From Leptotrichia massiliensis (GTDB taxonomy: Bacteria > Fusobacteriota > Fusobacteriia > Fusobacteriales > Leptotrichiaceae), in NCBI RefSeq assembly GCF_900104625.1, contig NZ_FNVZ01000005.1:1550001-1614000 (forward strand): a stretch of DNA of 64,000 bases. Reading direction: 5' to 3'. Below are positions 34,626 through 44,112 of the stretch, in pieces. A program made the translations under genes and the position numbers. Positions within the stretch are counted from its first letter, which is position 1. Each line of letters starts with the position of its first letter. Below the pieces are notes generated by a model. It was given only the letters and a program-made list of their open reading frames with translations. It did not search any database and was not told the DNA's origin.

Positions 34626-35582
34626 CTAATCTTCAATTTCTTCAAAGAAATCTCCCATATTTCTATATTTTTCGTATCTTCTTCTTAATAACTCACGAAG
34701 TGAAAATTTATCTATTCTCCTAAATTCCTTTAAAACAGCTTCTTTCAAGGTTTGAGCGGTCTCTTCAAAATTTCTATGAGCACCACCTAATGGCTCTTTT
34801 ATAATTTCATCTATTATTCCTAGACTTTTTAAACTAATTGCATCCATTTTCAAACTTTTTGCAGCTTCTGGAGCTTTTGTTGAATCATTAAACAAAATTG
34901 AGGCACATCCTTCTGGAGAAATAACAGAATATACACTGTTTTCAAGCATTAAAATTGAATCTGCCACACCTATTCCCAATGCTCCTCCACTTCCACCTTC
35001 ACCAATTACTACTGATACAATTGGTACTCGAAAACCAAACATTTCTGATAGATTTTTAGCGATGGCTTCTCCTTGTCCTTTTTCTTCTGCTTCTATTCCA
35101 GGATATGCTCCAGCCGTATCAATCAAAGTTAAAATTGGCAATTTAAAACGTTCTGCCATCCTCATTAATCTTAATGCTTTTCTATATCCTTCAGGACTGG
35201 CCATTCCAAAGTTTCTGTAAATATTTGAATCAATATCCCTTCCTTTTTGCTGTCCAATTATCATTATTTTGTACCCGTCAATTGTCGCAAGTCCACCTAC
35301 AACGGCATTGTCGTCTTTTGAAAGCCTATCTCCATGAAGTTCTACAAAATCCTGTGTTAATTCGTTTATATAATCTAAAGTATACGGTCTTTTAGGATTT
35401 CTTGAAATTTGAATTCTGTTCCAAGCATCCATTTCATTTTCTTCAAAATCTTTGTATTTATCTTCTAGATTTTTTTCCAGTTCTGTTATTTGAGCAGAGA
35501 AATCAATGCTTCTTTCAGCTGAAAATCTTTTTAACTCGGCTATATTGTCTTCCAATTCCTTAATTTCATCTTTTATACTCAT
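34626..35582 (-). CDS. accA: Acetyl-CoA carboxylase carboxyltransferase subunit alpha
   Basis: With AccD forms the carboxyltransferase that makes malonyl-CoA for fatty acid synthesis. 318 residues, full length. Conserved phrases are RPYTLDYINELTQDFVELHGDR, GLATIDGYKIMIIGQQKGRD, NFGMASPEGYRKALRLM and DTAGAYPGIEAEEKGQGEAIA, then the oxyanion-type glycine run VIGEGGSGGALGIGVAD. It lies 34 nt after accD in a two-gene unit ending at a clear terminator. accB and accC are not in this window. Confidence 0.97.
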   Translation of the reverse strand: MSIKDEIKELEDNIAELKRFSAERSIDFSAQITELEKNLEDKYKDFEENEMDAWNRIQISRNPKRPYTLDYINELTQDFVELHGDRLSKDDNAVVGGLATIDGYKIMIIGQQKGRDIDSNIYRNFGMASPEGYRKALRLMRMAERFKLPILTLIDTAGAYPGIEAEEKGQGEAIAKNLSEMFGFRVPIVSVVIGEGGSGGALGIGVADSILMLENSVYSVISPEGCASILFNDSTKAPEAAKSLKMDAISLKSLGIIDEIIKEPLGGAHRNFEETAQTLKEAVLKEFRRIDKFSLRELLRRRYEKYRNMGDFFEEIED

Positions 35583-35616
35583 AATTTTTATCCTTTCATT
35601 TGAAAAAATTTTAAAT

Positions 35617-36468
35617 TTACACTAATTTTTCCAATACTCTATAAATCGTTGTTTTCAAATCTTTTCTTTCTGAAATTATGTCAATCATTCCGTGTTCCAA
35701 CAAAAATTCTGCTCTTTGAAAGCCCTTTGGCAACTTCTGATTTACAGTTTGCTCAATAACTCTAGGTCCTGCAAAGGCAATCAAAGTATTTGGTTCTGTT
35801 ATAATTACGTCTCCAAGCATTGCAAAAGAGGCTGTTACTCCTCCAGTAGTTGGATCAACTGGAACTGAAATAAAAGGTATTCCTGCTTCATTTAATTTTT
35901 TTACTGCTCCAGAAGTTTTTGCCATCTGCATAAGTGACAAAATTCCTTCTTGCATTCTAGCTCCACCAGAACTTGAAACAATCACAACTGGTATTTTATT
36001 TTTAAGCCCTCTTTCCAAAGCCCTTGTAATTCGCTCACCAACAACAGAACCCATACTTCCACCCATAAAATTAAATTCCATTGCTGCAATACTTACTTCT
36101 ATCCCGTTTATTGTTCCAGTTCCACTGATTACTCCATCTAACATTCGGCTTTTTTCACGTGCAACTTCAAGTTTTTCTTCATATTCAGGAAAATTTAATA
36201 TATTTTTTGAATTGAGTGTCATATCCTTTTCCATAAATGTTCCTTCATCAATTAAGAGTTCAATTCTTTCAAATGCCGTTAATCTGAAATAATTTCCACA
36301 TTTTGGACATACATTCAAATTATTTTTTAAATCCTCGTTATAAATAATCTCGTTACATTGATTACATTTTTTCCACTTGTTATCATCTACAACATCAACT
36401 GTCAATTTTGATTTAGATGTTAGTGTTACATATTTATTTTTCGATTTTCTACTTGAAAATAATCCCAT
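35617..36468 (-). CDS. accD: Acetyl-CoA carboxylase carboxyltransferase subunit beta
   Basis: Partner of AccA, 283 residues. The N-terminal four-cysteine zinc ribbon (KKCNQCNEI and NVCPKCGNYF) is intact. The carboxyltransferase core shows MEFNFMGGSMGSVVGERITRA, SSSGGARMQEGILSLMQMAKT and PVDPTTGGVTASFAMLGD. The ATG at 36468 is chosen because GAGGTGAAGAAA precedes it; an in-frame GTG at 36477 lies inside that site. The order accD-accA with a 34-nt gap indicates cotranscription. Confidence 0.97.
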   Translation of the reverse strand: MGLFSSRKSKNKYVTLTSKSKLTVDVVDDNKWKKCNQCNEIIYNEDLKNNLNVCPKCGNYFRLTAFERIELLIDEGTFMEKDMTLNSKNILNFPEYEEKLEVAREKSRMLDGVISGTGTINGIEVSIAAMEFNFMGGSMGSVVGERITRALERGLKNKIPVVIVSSSGGARMQEGILSLMQMAKTSGAVKKLNEAGIPFISVPVDPTTGGVTASFAMLGDVIITEPNTLIAFAGPRVIEQTVNQKLPKGFQRAEFLLEHGMIDIISERKDLKTTIYRVLEKLV

Positions 36469-36565
36469 TTTCTTCACCTCGTGTTTAAAATTAAATAACA
36501 GATGTTACAATACTTTATATAATACCTCATGTTTATTAGAAACAACTTTGTTTGTATATATTTTT

Positions 36566-37525
36566 TTAAAAAAATGCTTTATCAAAAATTGAAAACTTGT
36601 AATTATCAAAAGAAAGAAAGTAACAACAAAGAAAAAATCTGTCACTTCCATCTTTTATACCATATTTTTTATCTCCAATAATTGGAAAACCTTGATCTGC
36701 GATTTGAACCCGTATCTGATGTTTTCGCCCTGTTACCAGCTCAATATCTAGAAGAGTTGCATTTTTACTATTTTTTCCCAATAAATTTAATATTTGTTTT
36801 GAATTTTTTAATTTATCAAAATTAATTTGTTTAAAATGTGTAATACTTTTTTTAGATTCCTTTGAAACAGGATTTTTTGAAACTGCTACCTTATTTTCTG
36901 TTGTTGTCAAATAATTTTCAATTGTAAAATTTTTCAAATTAAAATCTTGATTTTCTTTATTTATATTATGAACAACTGCAAAATATTTTTTATGAACTTC
37001 ATTTTCTCTAATTTTCTCAGAAATATACCTCAAAAACTTCAAATTTTTACAACCTATCACAAGTCCTGATGTTTCAAAATCTAATCTATTTGCAAAATTA
37101 ATGTTTTCATTTTTATAAATTTCTTTAAAAACTTCAGCAAGTCCATATTTATGACCTGTTCCTTTGTGCATTGGCACTTTTTCCTTTTTATTTACGATGA
37201 AAAAATCTTCATTTTCAAAAATAACCATTTTTTTATATTTTTCAATCTCATTTTTTTGTATTTCTAATTTTTTTACTTTATTTTTAGTTTTTTGTGACTT
37301 TTCATAATTATTTTGAAATAAATTTTTTACAGTAATTTTATCTTCTAATAAAAGCCTGTAATTTTCTTTTGATTTTTTTCCATTTACTTTAACATCTCCA
37401 GCTCTTATTGCTCCAAAAATTCTGCTAAGCGATTCATCCTTAAAATTTTTCCTCAAATATCTGTCTAGCCGCATTCCTTCCAGCTCAGAATCTACAATAA
37501 CTTGCTTAACTTCTTTCTTTTCCAA
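36566..37525 (-). CDS. RluA-family pseudouridine synthase with S4 domain
   Basis: Modifies uridine in rRNA. 319 residues. The S4 RNA-binding domain is at about 14-70 (MRLDRYLRKNF, RAGDVKVNGKKSKENYRL). The catalytic segment is FANRLDFETSGLVIGCKN with the active aspartate, and LVTGRKHQIRVQIAD and FPIIGDKKYG are conserved RluA/C/D phrases. An unusually lysine-rich linker (about 80-100) joins the domains. RluC versus RluD cannot be decided from sequence reading alone. It follows rodA by 15 nt. Confidence 0.93.
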   Translation of the reverse strand: MEKKEVKQVIVDSELEGMRLDRYLRKNFKDESLSRIFGAIRAGDVKVNGKKSKENYRLLLEDKITVKNLFQNNYEKSQKTKNKVKKLEIQKNEIEKYKKMVIFENEDFFIVNKKEKVPMHKGTGHKYGLAEVFKEIYKNENINFANRLDFETSGLVIGCKNLKFLRYISEKIRENEVHKKYFAVVHNINKENQDFNLKNFTIENYLTTTENKVAVSKNPVSKESKKSITHFKQINFDKLKNSKQILNLLGKNSKNATLLDIELVTGRKHQIRVQIADQGFPIIGDKKYGIKDGSDRFFLCCYFLSFDNYKFSIFDKAFF

Positions 37526-37540
37526 AAATTCTCTCCTGTT

Positions 37541-38644
37541 TTAATCACTATGAAGTTTTATACTTTCAATTATTCCTATCATTATAAACGATGCCAAAAA
37601 GGAACTTCCACCATAACTCATAAACAATAGAGGTTTCCCTGTAACAGGTACAAGTCCGATTGTCATCCCAACATTTACAATTACATGCATGAATATTACT
37701 CCTGCAAGTCCATAGAGTATGAGTTTTCCAAAGTCATCTCTAATAATCCGAGCTATTCGCATTATTTCGTAAATTAGTCCAAAATAAAGCAATAATACCA
37801 GTGAAGACCCTACAAATCCCAATTCTTCAGATAATACTGAAAAAATAAAATCTGTCTGTGCTTCTGGTAAAAATTCTAATCTACTTTGACTTCCTTGTAA
37901 AACCCCCTTTCCTAATACTCCCCCTGCTCCAACTGAAATTTTTGACTGTATTACATGCCATCCGCTTCCTTTTCTATCAGTTTCAGGATGTAAAAATGTT
38001 TCTACCCGTGTTCTCTGATAATCACTCAGTACAAACCTATAAACTGGATAAACTGACAACATAACTACTATTGTTATTATCCAAATCGGTTTCATATTTG
38101 CACCATACAAAAAAATCATAAATACAAATGCACAAACTATTATTAATGTTGTTCCCAAATCAGGCTGTATCAAAATTAATAAAATAAGTGGTAATGAGGG
38201 TAAAATTGCTCCCACAATCTCTGTTAGATTATTAATTCCATTTTTATATTTTGTTGCAATCCAGTAAGCTATAATAATAATAATTGATACTTTTACAAAT
38301 TCAGATGGCTGTAATTGAAATGGTCCTATTGAAATCCAACGCTGTGCTCCTAAAGTTTTTTTCCCAGCAAATCGTACAATTAATAATAAAGTCGCACCAA
38401 TTCCATAAATATGCCAAATATATCTTTTTACAATTTTATAATCAATAGATGCCAAAATAAATAATAATACTGAACCTATCCCAATCCACAAAATATTTTT
38501 TATAACCATTCCGTTTTGTCTTGTTGCACTATACACAAATACTGTACTGATTGTTACAAGAGCGTATACTATTAATAAAATCATTTTATCCATCCGAAAA
38601 ATACTATTTTTCATTCGATCAATTAATTTTTGACTTTGAAACAT
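37541..38644 (-). CDS. rodA: Rod-shape peptidoglycan polymerase RodA (SEDS family)
   Basis: A 367-residue multi-pass membrane glycosyltransferase of the FtsW/RodA/SpoVE family that polymerises lipid II during elongation. Conserved phrases are RWISIGPFQLQPSEFVK, LIQPDLGTTLI, the extracellular catalytic-loop region (HPETDRKGSGWHVIQSKISVGAGGVLGKG) with the essential aspartate region, FLPEAQTDFIFSVLSEELGFVGS and LPVTGKPLLFMSYGGSSFL near the end. The first helix follows IFRMDKM. Rod elongation fits a filamentous or fusiform cell. AGGAGAAAAA precedes the ATG. Confidence 0.94.
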   Translation of the reverse strand: MFQSQKLIDRMKNSIFRMDKMILLIVYALVTISTVFVYSATRQNGMVIKNILWIGIGSVLLFILASIDYKIVKRYIWHIYGIGATLLLIVRFAGKKTLGAQRWISIGPFQLQPSEFVKVSIIIIIAYWIATKYKNGINNLTEIVGAILPSLPLILLILIQPDLGTTLIIVCAFVFMIFLYGANMKPIWIITIVVMLSVYPVYRFVLSDYQRTRVETFLHPETDRKGSGWHVIQSKISVGAGGVLGKGVLQGSQSRLEFLPEAQTDFIFSVLSEELGFVGSSLVLLLYFGLIYEIMRIARIIRDDFGKLILYGLAGVIFMHVIVNVGMTIGLVPVTGKPLLFMSYGGSSFLASFIMIGIIESIKLHSD

Positions 38645-38667
38645 TTTTTTCTCCTATTTTCTTATTT

Positions 38668-39885
38668 TTATTTAATATTCCCCAAAACTGTAATATTTTC
38701 CGTCAAATATTTAGTTTTTGCAAAATTATTTACATCCTCAAGTTTTACTGCATTGACTTCATTTTTCATCTTTTCAGAATCTAGAATTTCATTTTTTCTA
38801 ATATAATAATTTCCCAAAATTCCCATTCTTGAACGTGGATTTTCCATTGCAAATGCAATCCTGCTCATATATTTATTTTTTGCCTTCTGAAGTTCATCCT
38901 CTGTTACTCCATTTTCACGTAACTTTTTAAACTCTGAAAGTGTTATTTCTATTGCCTTTTCATAATTTTCCAGATTCGTTCCAATGTATGTCGATGTCAA
39001 GCCTCCTGATAAATAATATTGATTATATGTGTAAACAGAATAGGCAAGTCCATTTTTCTCACGAATTTCCTGAAAAAGTCTGGAACTCATTGAGCCACCA
39101 ATTATATTTGCTAAAATATCTGTATATATTTTATTTTTACTGTTGTAATCTTCATTTTCATGTGAAATACAGATATTAACCTGGTTTATATCCTTTGTGA
39201 CTATTTTCTTTCCAGCATTAAATGAAAAATCTATTTTATCACGTCTATCAGTCTTTTTATCGACTAATTTTGAAAAATACTGATCAATCTTTTGAATAAT
39301 CTCATTTTTATCAAAATTTCCAGAAACAACAATTAAAATATTATCTTTTGTGTATCTTTCCTTGTAATATTTTCTGATTTCATCAGCAGTAAAGCCTTTT
39401 ACACTTTCCTGTGTCCCAATAATAGGTTTTGAATACTGCCCGTTTATACTATCTGCATAATTCATTTCAAATACTAGATCATCTGGCGAATCCTTATACA
39501 TCTTAATTTCTTCCACAATTACATCTTTTTCTTTTTCCAGTTCCTTTTCATCAATTGTAGAATTTGTAACAATGTCAAACAAAATATCCACAGATTTTCC
39601 TAGAAACTGTGTTAAGGCATTTATATAAAAAACTGTTTCTTCTTTAGTCGTATGTGCATTCACATTTGCCCCAAGATAATCAATTTCTTCAGAAATTTCA
39701 AAATAATTTCTAGTAGGAGTCCCTTTAAATACCATATGTTCTAGCACATGTGAAATTCCTTCCTCCGTATCACTTTCATCTCGTGAACCAGTTTTTACAA
39801 ATACTCCAACTGAGCAGGTAGAAATACTTTCAAGTCTATCAAAAATTACTTCTATTCCACTATTTGTCTTTATTTTCTCTATCAT
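38668..39885 (-). CDS. M16-family zinc peptidase (insulinase/processing protease type)
   Basis: A 405-residue protein with two M16 halves. The inverted zinc motif HVLEH is at residues 46-50, with the distal glutamate in VIVEEIKMYKD around 125. The inactive second half contains GGSMSSRLFQEIREKNGLAYSV, the Arg/Tyr substrate-contact region typical of PqqL/YmxG-like enzymes. No signal peptide is seen, so it is likely cytoplasmic. The substrate is unknown. It lies upstream of rodA by 23 nt and after a 188-bp AT-rich gap. Confidence 0.93.
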   Translation of the reverse strand: MIEKIKTNSGIEVIFDRLESISTCSVGVFVKTGSRDESDTEEGISHVLEHMVFKGTPTRNYFEISEEIDYLGANVNAHTTKEETVFYINALTQFLGKSVDILFDIVTNSTIDEKELEKEKDVIVEEIKMYKDSPDDLVFEMNYADSINGQYSKPIIGTQESVKGFTADEIRKYYKERYTKDNILIVVSGNFDKNEIIQKIDQYFSKLVDKKTDRRDKIDFSFNAGKKIVTKDINQVNICISHENEDYNSKNKIYTDILANIIGGSMSSRLFQEIREKNGLAYSVYTYNQYYLSGGLTSTYIGTNLENYEKAIEITLSEFKKLRENGVTEDELQKAKNKYMSRIAFAMENPRSRMGILGNYYIRKNEILDSEKMKNEVNAVKLEDVNNFAKTKYLTENITVLGNIK

Positions 39886-40073
39886 ATCATTCCCTTCTTT
39901 TTTATCTTATTCTAATTAATATTAATTTTTTCTATTAAAATTACCATGATAATTACGTTGAAATCTTGTGATTTTTTAGAATGTAAACAATTAATTTATA
40001 CTACTTAAAAAAAAGAAAAACATATAAATACCTATTGACAATCACTTCATTTTATAAAAATCAAAAATATTTA

Positions 40074-41150
40074 TTAGTATTCAGAATCTTTAAATAATTT
40101 TATTCCAACTACTAAAAATATAAGTAACGGAATGAAACATGCCGCATAAATTGGAACTGCTCCAGATACTGCCATCGAACGTAAAATCGTGCTGACACCA
40201 TAATAGGCGTAACCAATTATTACAGATAATCCTATATTTACAGCTGCACCTCCCCTTACGTATCTACTTCCTAGTGAAAGTCCGATTAGACACATTACGA
40301 AAGAAGCCAATGCAAATGATATTCTGTAATAAAATTCAATTCTCAAATTTAACGAATCTGCTCCAACCCGTGTAAAATAAACTACTTTTTCACGTAATTC
40401 AGGCATTGTCAAATTCTTTGCTTTTACTGGACTTGCTAGGATATTGTCCATTGATGCGATAAATTTAAAATTCTTTGTATCAATCTGTTTTGTAACATTT
40501 GTTTTACTATCATATTCTTTTAAATCCGTAAAAGTCCATTGGTTTGTTTTTGGATTTATTTTGGCTGATGGTGAAGTGTAGATTTTTTTTATCTGGCTAA
40601 ATCCTTTTTCAAATTTTAAAATTTGAATAAACTCCATAGTTCCAGTATTCTTATTGGCATGTTCACTAAAAAGAACTGTACTTTTGTTAATTTTTACAAA
40701 AATGAATTTCTTTTCTGATTTTACTGGCTCTTTATTATCAATTTTTAATGATTTTAAATTTTCTTTTTTTGTATTTGATTTCCCTAAAACATCATAATTT
40801 AAATAAAAAACACCTAAACTTACTAGAAATGAAAAAATCATGGGAAATAATGCTATCCTTGCAAAACTTATCCCACTTGTTTTCATCGCTGCAATTTCTA
40901 ATTGTTTTGCCATTTTGCTTATACATAAAAGGCTTCCTAACAGTACTCCAAGAGGAGCAGTATTTGTTATAATTTCAGGTACTCCGTATCTAAGATATCT
41001 TATGGCATCTCCACCTTTCATTTTTCCATCCATAAGCCATCCTGTAAGACTAATACTTTCAGCTAGTAAAAATATTAGAAAAAACATCATCATTCCCAGA
41101 ATAAAGCTTTTTACATAATTTATAATTATATATTTATCTAACTTGTTCAT
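40074..41150 (-). CDS. lptG: LPS export permease, LptG-like (LptF/LptG family)
   Basis: Inner-membrane half-permease that with LptF and the LptB ATPase extracts lipopolysaccharide from the inner membrane. 358 residues: helices at about 12-35, 60-80 and 95-118, a periplasmic beta-jellyroll (about 130-260), then three helices near the C-terminus. The motif ISKMAKQLEIAAMKTSGIS is the coupling helix that contacts LptB. LptG rather than LptF is inferred from order (second) and from closer resemblance of the N-terminus; the two may be swapped. It follows lptF by 13 nt. Confidence 0.85.
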   Translation of the reverse strand: MNKLDKYIIINYVKSFILGMMMFFLIFLLAESISLTGWLMDGKMKGGDAIRYLRYGVPEIITNTAPLGVLLGSLLCISKMAKQLEIAAMKTSGISFARIALFPMIFSFLVSLGVFYLNYDVLGKSNTKKENLKSLKIDNKEPVKSEKKFIFVKINKSTVLFSEHANKNTGTMEFIQILKFEKGFSQIKKIYTSPSAKINPKTNQWTFTDLKEYDSKTNVTKQIDTKNFKFIASMDNILASPVKAKNLTMPELREKVVYFTRVGADSLNLRIEFYYRISFALASFVMCLIGLSLGSRYVRGGAAVNIGLSVIIGYAYYGVSTILRSMAVSGAVPIYAACFIPLLIFLVVGIKLFKDSEY

Positions 41151-41163
41151 ACTCCTCCTTTCG

Positions 41164-42261
41164 TTAATTTCCTTTATATTTCTTTATTGAAAAATATATA
41201 CATAATATAAATAAAACAAAATTAGGAATCCACATTGCAATGTTTGCAGGTACATTATTCTTTAGTACCATAATTTTTGCATAACTTGCCATTCCTATAT
41301 ATCCAAATATAACTATTAAACTTATTCCAAAACTTATTCCTCTTCCACTTCGTCTATGCCCTACTGAAAGTAATACTCCCAGCCAGCACAAAAATGTACT
41401 TGCAAGTGGTCCAATAATTCTTTGATAAATTTCCACTTGTGCTTTTAATGCCGCTTCCTTTTCTTCAGGATTTTTTATATTTTTTTTATAAAATTCATTT
41501 AACTCTTTTATATTCATTTCATTACGGCTCTTTTTCTTTTCTTTTGTGTCTTCTCTAAAAAAAGTTGTGATTGGAATTTCTTGCTCCTGGTATTCAGCCG
41601 ACACTCGACTATTTCCATTTTTTTCAAAAGCGTATCCTTTTACTTTCTGTAATCTTATTATCCCTGGATCAAATTTTGCATTTTCTGCTAAAAATACTAT
41701 TGGATAAGGATTATCTCCACGTTTATTTATAATCAAAAAGTTTTTAGCTGTAGCTTTTTCATTGTTAACTTCGTCAATGTAAAATCCAAATCCTTTTTCT
41801 TCGTTTGTTAAAAATACTTTTGCTTCTGATAATGAACTTGGCTTTGAAGCTAAAACTTGTTTTGTCTGAGCATTTATATTCTTTAGAGCACGTGGATTTA
41901 CATAAAGCTCAAGTCCAAGTCCAATAAGAGTAAGTATAACTCCAAAGATAAATGCTGGACGAATTATTCTAAAAAGTCCTATTCCAGAACCTTCCATAGC
42001 AACGATTTCATTAGTTTCAGAAAGCCCACCATACACAAGCATTACTCCCAAGAATGCTCCCATCGGAATTGTCTGGACAAGAACTCCTGGTACAGCATAA
42101 AACAAATAGTCAATTATAGATATAAATGGCAAATCACTTGCAAACAATCGCTCCATAACTTCCATTACCACATTTAACATCATAATGAATGTAAATATGC
42201 TTATTCCAAATAACGACGGTAATATAAGTGAATTGTAAATATATCTGTCAATTATTTTCAT
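41164..42261 (-). CDS. lptF: LPS export permease, LptF-like (LptF/LptG family)
   Basis: The other half-permease of the LPS exporter, about 365 residues. It has the same topology: three N-terminal helices, a periplasmic domain (about 130-270) and three C-terminal helices. The coupling helix is SETNEIVAMEGSGIGLF. The ATG at 42261 (MKIIDRYI) is chosen because AAGGAAATTGATAAAA precedes it; the in-frame TTG at 42270 lies too close to that site. It directly precedes lptG. lptB is encoded 8 kb away in the same window. Confidence 0.87.
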   Translation of the reverse strand: MKIIDRYIYNSLILPSLFGISIFTFIMMLNVVMEVMERLFASDLPFISIIDYLFYAVPGVLVQTIPMGAFLGVMLVYGGLSETNEIVAMEGSGIGLFRIIRPAFIFGVILTLIGLGLELYVNPRALKNINAQTKQVLASKPSSLSEAKVFLTNEEKGFGFYIDEVNNEKATAKNFLIINKRGDNPYPIVFLAENAKFDPGIIRLQKVKGYAFEKNGNSRVSAEYQEQEIPITTFFREDTKEKKKSRNEMNIKELNEFYKKNIKNPEEKEAALKAQVEIYQRIIGPLASTFLCWLGVLLSVGHRRSGRGISFGISLIVIFGYIGMASYAKIMVLKNNVPANIAMWIPNFVLFILCIYFSIKKYKGN

Positions 42262-42355
42262 TTTTATCAATTTCCTTTTTTATTTTTCTTTTAAAATTTA
42301 TACTTCTTTAATATTTAAGTAAGTAAAAACAACATAAATTTAAAATTTAAGAAGT

Positions 42356-42937
42356 TTAATTAATAATTTTATTTTTTTCAAATTCATCTGGCTTCATATT
42401 TTTGTAATTGCTCAGAACATCCTCTATTACTTGTTTTTCCCTATTACTTATAACATATCCTTCAACGTCACTTTTTATAAAGTTTGGAAAAGAATCTGCA
42501 AATTTTAATGCATATTTTGTCATAATCTGTATAGAAAAACTTTTGTCTCTTATGTCTTTTATTCTTTTACTAGATTTAGAGCCTGTAATTACAATAATAT
42601 AGGCAATGATTGCGACAAAAAATATTTTCATTATACCAAAAATCATCCCGTAAAATCTATCAAATTTTTTCATTTTTATACTTTGTAAAAATTTTCGATT
42701 GATTATTAGAATGGCAGAATAGACAATACATTGGATTAAAACCATAATAATAAATATTTTAAACTGATTTCTTGGTGTGATTTTATTTGAGTTCAAAAAG
42801 AACTTATAAATATGGTTTGTTATAAAAATAATAAAAATATACTTAAACATATTAAAAAATTCCAAGGAAAATCCTCTTCTATAACCAAGAATAATAAATA
42901 TTACTAACAACACTATAAATCCAATATCTAATATCAT
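42356..42937 (-). CDS. CvpA-family membrane protein
   Basis: 193 residues. Four hydrophobic helices (about 3-20, 28-48, 60-82, 97-122) are followed by a charged cytoplasmic tail. The N-terminal phrase GFIVLLVIFIILGYRRGFSLEFFNMF is characteristic of CvpA/YqgC proteins. CvpA is linked in other bacteria to colicin V production and envelope homeostasis, but its activity is unclear. It lies between alr (10 nt) and lptF (94 nt), in an envelope-building run. Confidence 0.85.
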   Translation of the reverse strand: MILDIGFIVLLVIFIILGYRRGFSLEFFNMFKYIFIIFITNHIYKFFLNSNKITPRNQFKIFIIMVLIQCIVYSAILIINRKFLQSIKMKKFDRFYGMIFGIMKIFFVAIIAYIIVITGSKSSKRIKDIRDKSFSIQIMTKYALKFADSFPNFIKSDVEGYVISNREKQVIEDVLSNYKNMKPDEFEKNKIIN

Positions 42938-42947
42938 TTTTTTACCC

Positions 42948-44045
42948 CTATTTTTTTACATAAATTCTAGGCACTCTTTGACTTATTCCACACATAATTT
43001 CATACGAAATTGTATTGCATAAATCAGCAACTTCCACAACACTTATATTTTCCCCAAAAAATTCTACAACATCGCCTTTTTTAGCCTCATTTTTCAATTC
43101 TTCAGGAAGTAGAATTATAAGCTGATCCATGCAGACACGTCCCACAATTTCACATTTATGCCCTCTATAAAAAACATAGCCTTTATTTGACAAATCACGC
43201 CTTACTCCGTCAGCATATCCGATAGAAACTGTAGCATAAGTCTTTCCAGCTTTTCCTTTATAAGTATTTCCATAACTTATAAAGCTATCTTCCTTTAATG
43301 TCTTTATATAGCTAATTTTTGCAAAAAGAGACATTACTGGCTTAAATCTATATGGAGCTGTTTCTTCATCTGTAACTCCACCATAAAGTATAATTCCCAC
43401 TCTTACAAAATCTTCTATGCTGTCCTGAAACTTCAAAGTTCCAAAGCTATTGTGTAGATGTCTGTATTTTATTGATGGTATCCCACTTGATATTTTTTCA
43501 CACATTGCTTTAAATTTGCTTTCCTGCAATTTTGTATAGTCTTTGTCGCTATCAGATGATGAAAAATGCGAGAAAATCCCTATCGGATTAATATGGCTAG
43601 AATTTTTTAAGGTTTTATTCAAATCTTCGACTTCACTTTCCTGAAATCCTACACGTCCCATTCCCGTATCTATCTTTATAAATACATCTGTCGTTTTTCC
43701 TTTTTCTTTTCCAGTTTTTTCCAAATATTCTATTTCCTCAAAATCTGTCACCATAAAATAAATATTTTTATCAGCAATTAAATCCATATATTCATTTTCC
43801 ACAGGACCCAGTATAAGCACCGTAATATCATTATGAAGCTCCTTAATTTTAAGCGCTTCGTCACTCGTCGCAACTGCGAAGTTCTTTATTCCCTTTTTTA
43901 TCAAAGCATCGCATATTTCAAGCATCCCATGTCCATAGGCATCTGCCTTTATAACTGCTATTATCTTATCTTTTGTCGCAATTTTTTCAATTTCATCAAT
44001 ATTGCTATATAAATTATTTATATTTATTTCTGCCCAGCATCGCAT
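42948..44045 (-). CDS. alr: Alanine racemase
   Basis: PLP enzyme that makes D-alanine for peptidoglycan. 365 residues. The PLP lysine is K33 in AVIKADAYGHG, and the second catalytic residue is the tyrosine in TVSIGYADGVRRDLSNKGYV. GRVCMDQLII and VEFFGENISV are conserved C-terminal-domain phrases. It is followed after 10 nt by the CvpA gene. The enzyme fits the wall and envelope genes around it (rodA, lptFG). Confidence 0.96.
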   Translation of the reverse strand: MRCWAEININNLYSNIDEIEKIATKDKIIAVIKADAYGHGMLEICDALIKKGIKNFAVATSDEALKIKELHNDITVLILGPVENEYMDLIADKNIYFMVTDFEEIEYLEKTGKEKGKTTDVFIKIDTGMGRVGFQESEVEDLNKTLKNSSHINPIGIFSHFSSSDSDKDYTKLQESKFKAMCEKISSGIPSIKYRHLHNSFGTLKFQDSIEDFVRVGIILYGGVTDEETAPYRFKPVMSLFAKISYIKTLKEDSFISYGNTYKGKAGKTYATVSIGYADGVRRDLSNKGYVFYRGHKCEIVGRVCMDQLIILLPEELKNEAKKGDVVEFFGENISVVEVADLCNTISYEIMCGISQRVPRIYVKK

Positions 44046-44112
44046 TTTTCAATTCACCTTCTAAACTTATCATTTTATTTCTTTATCCGCATCATCAAAT
44101 CGACTTTTTTAA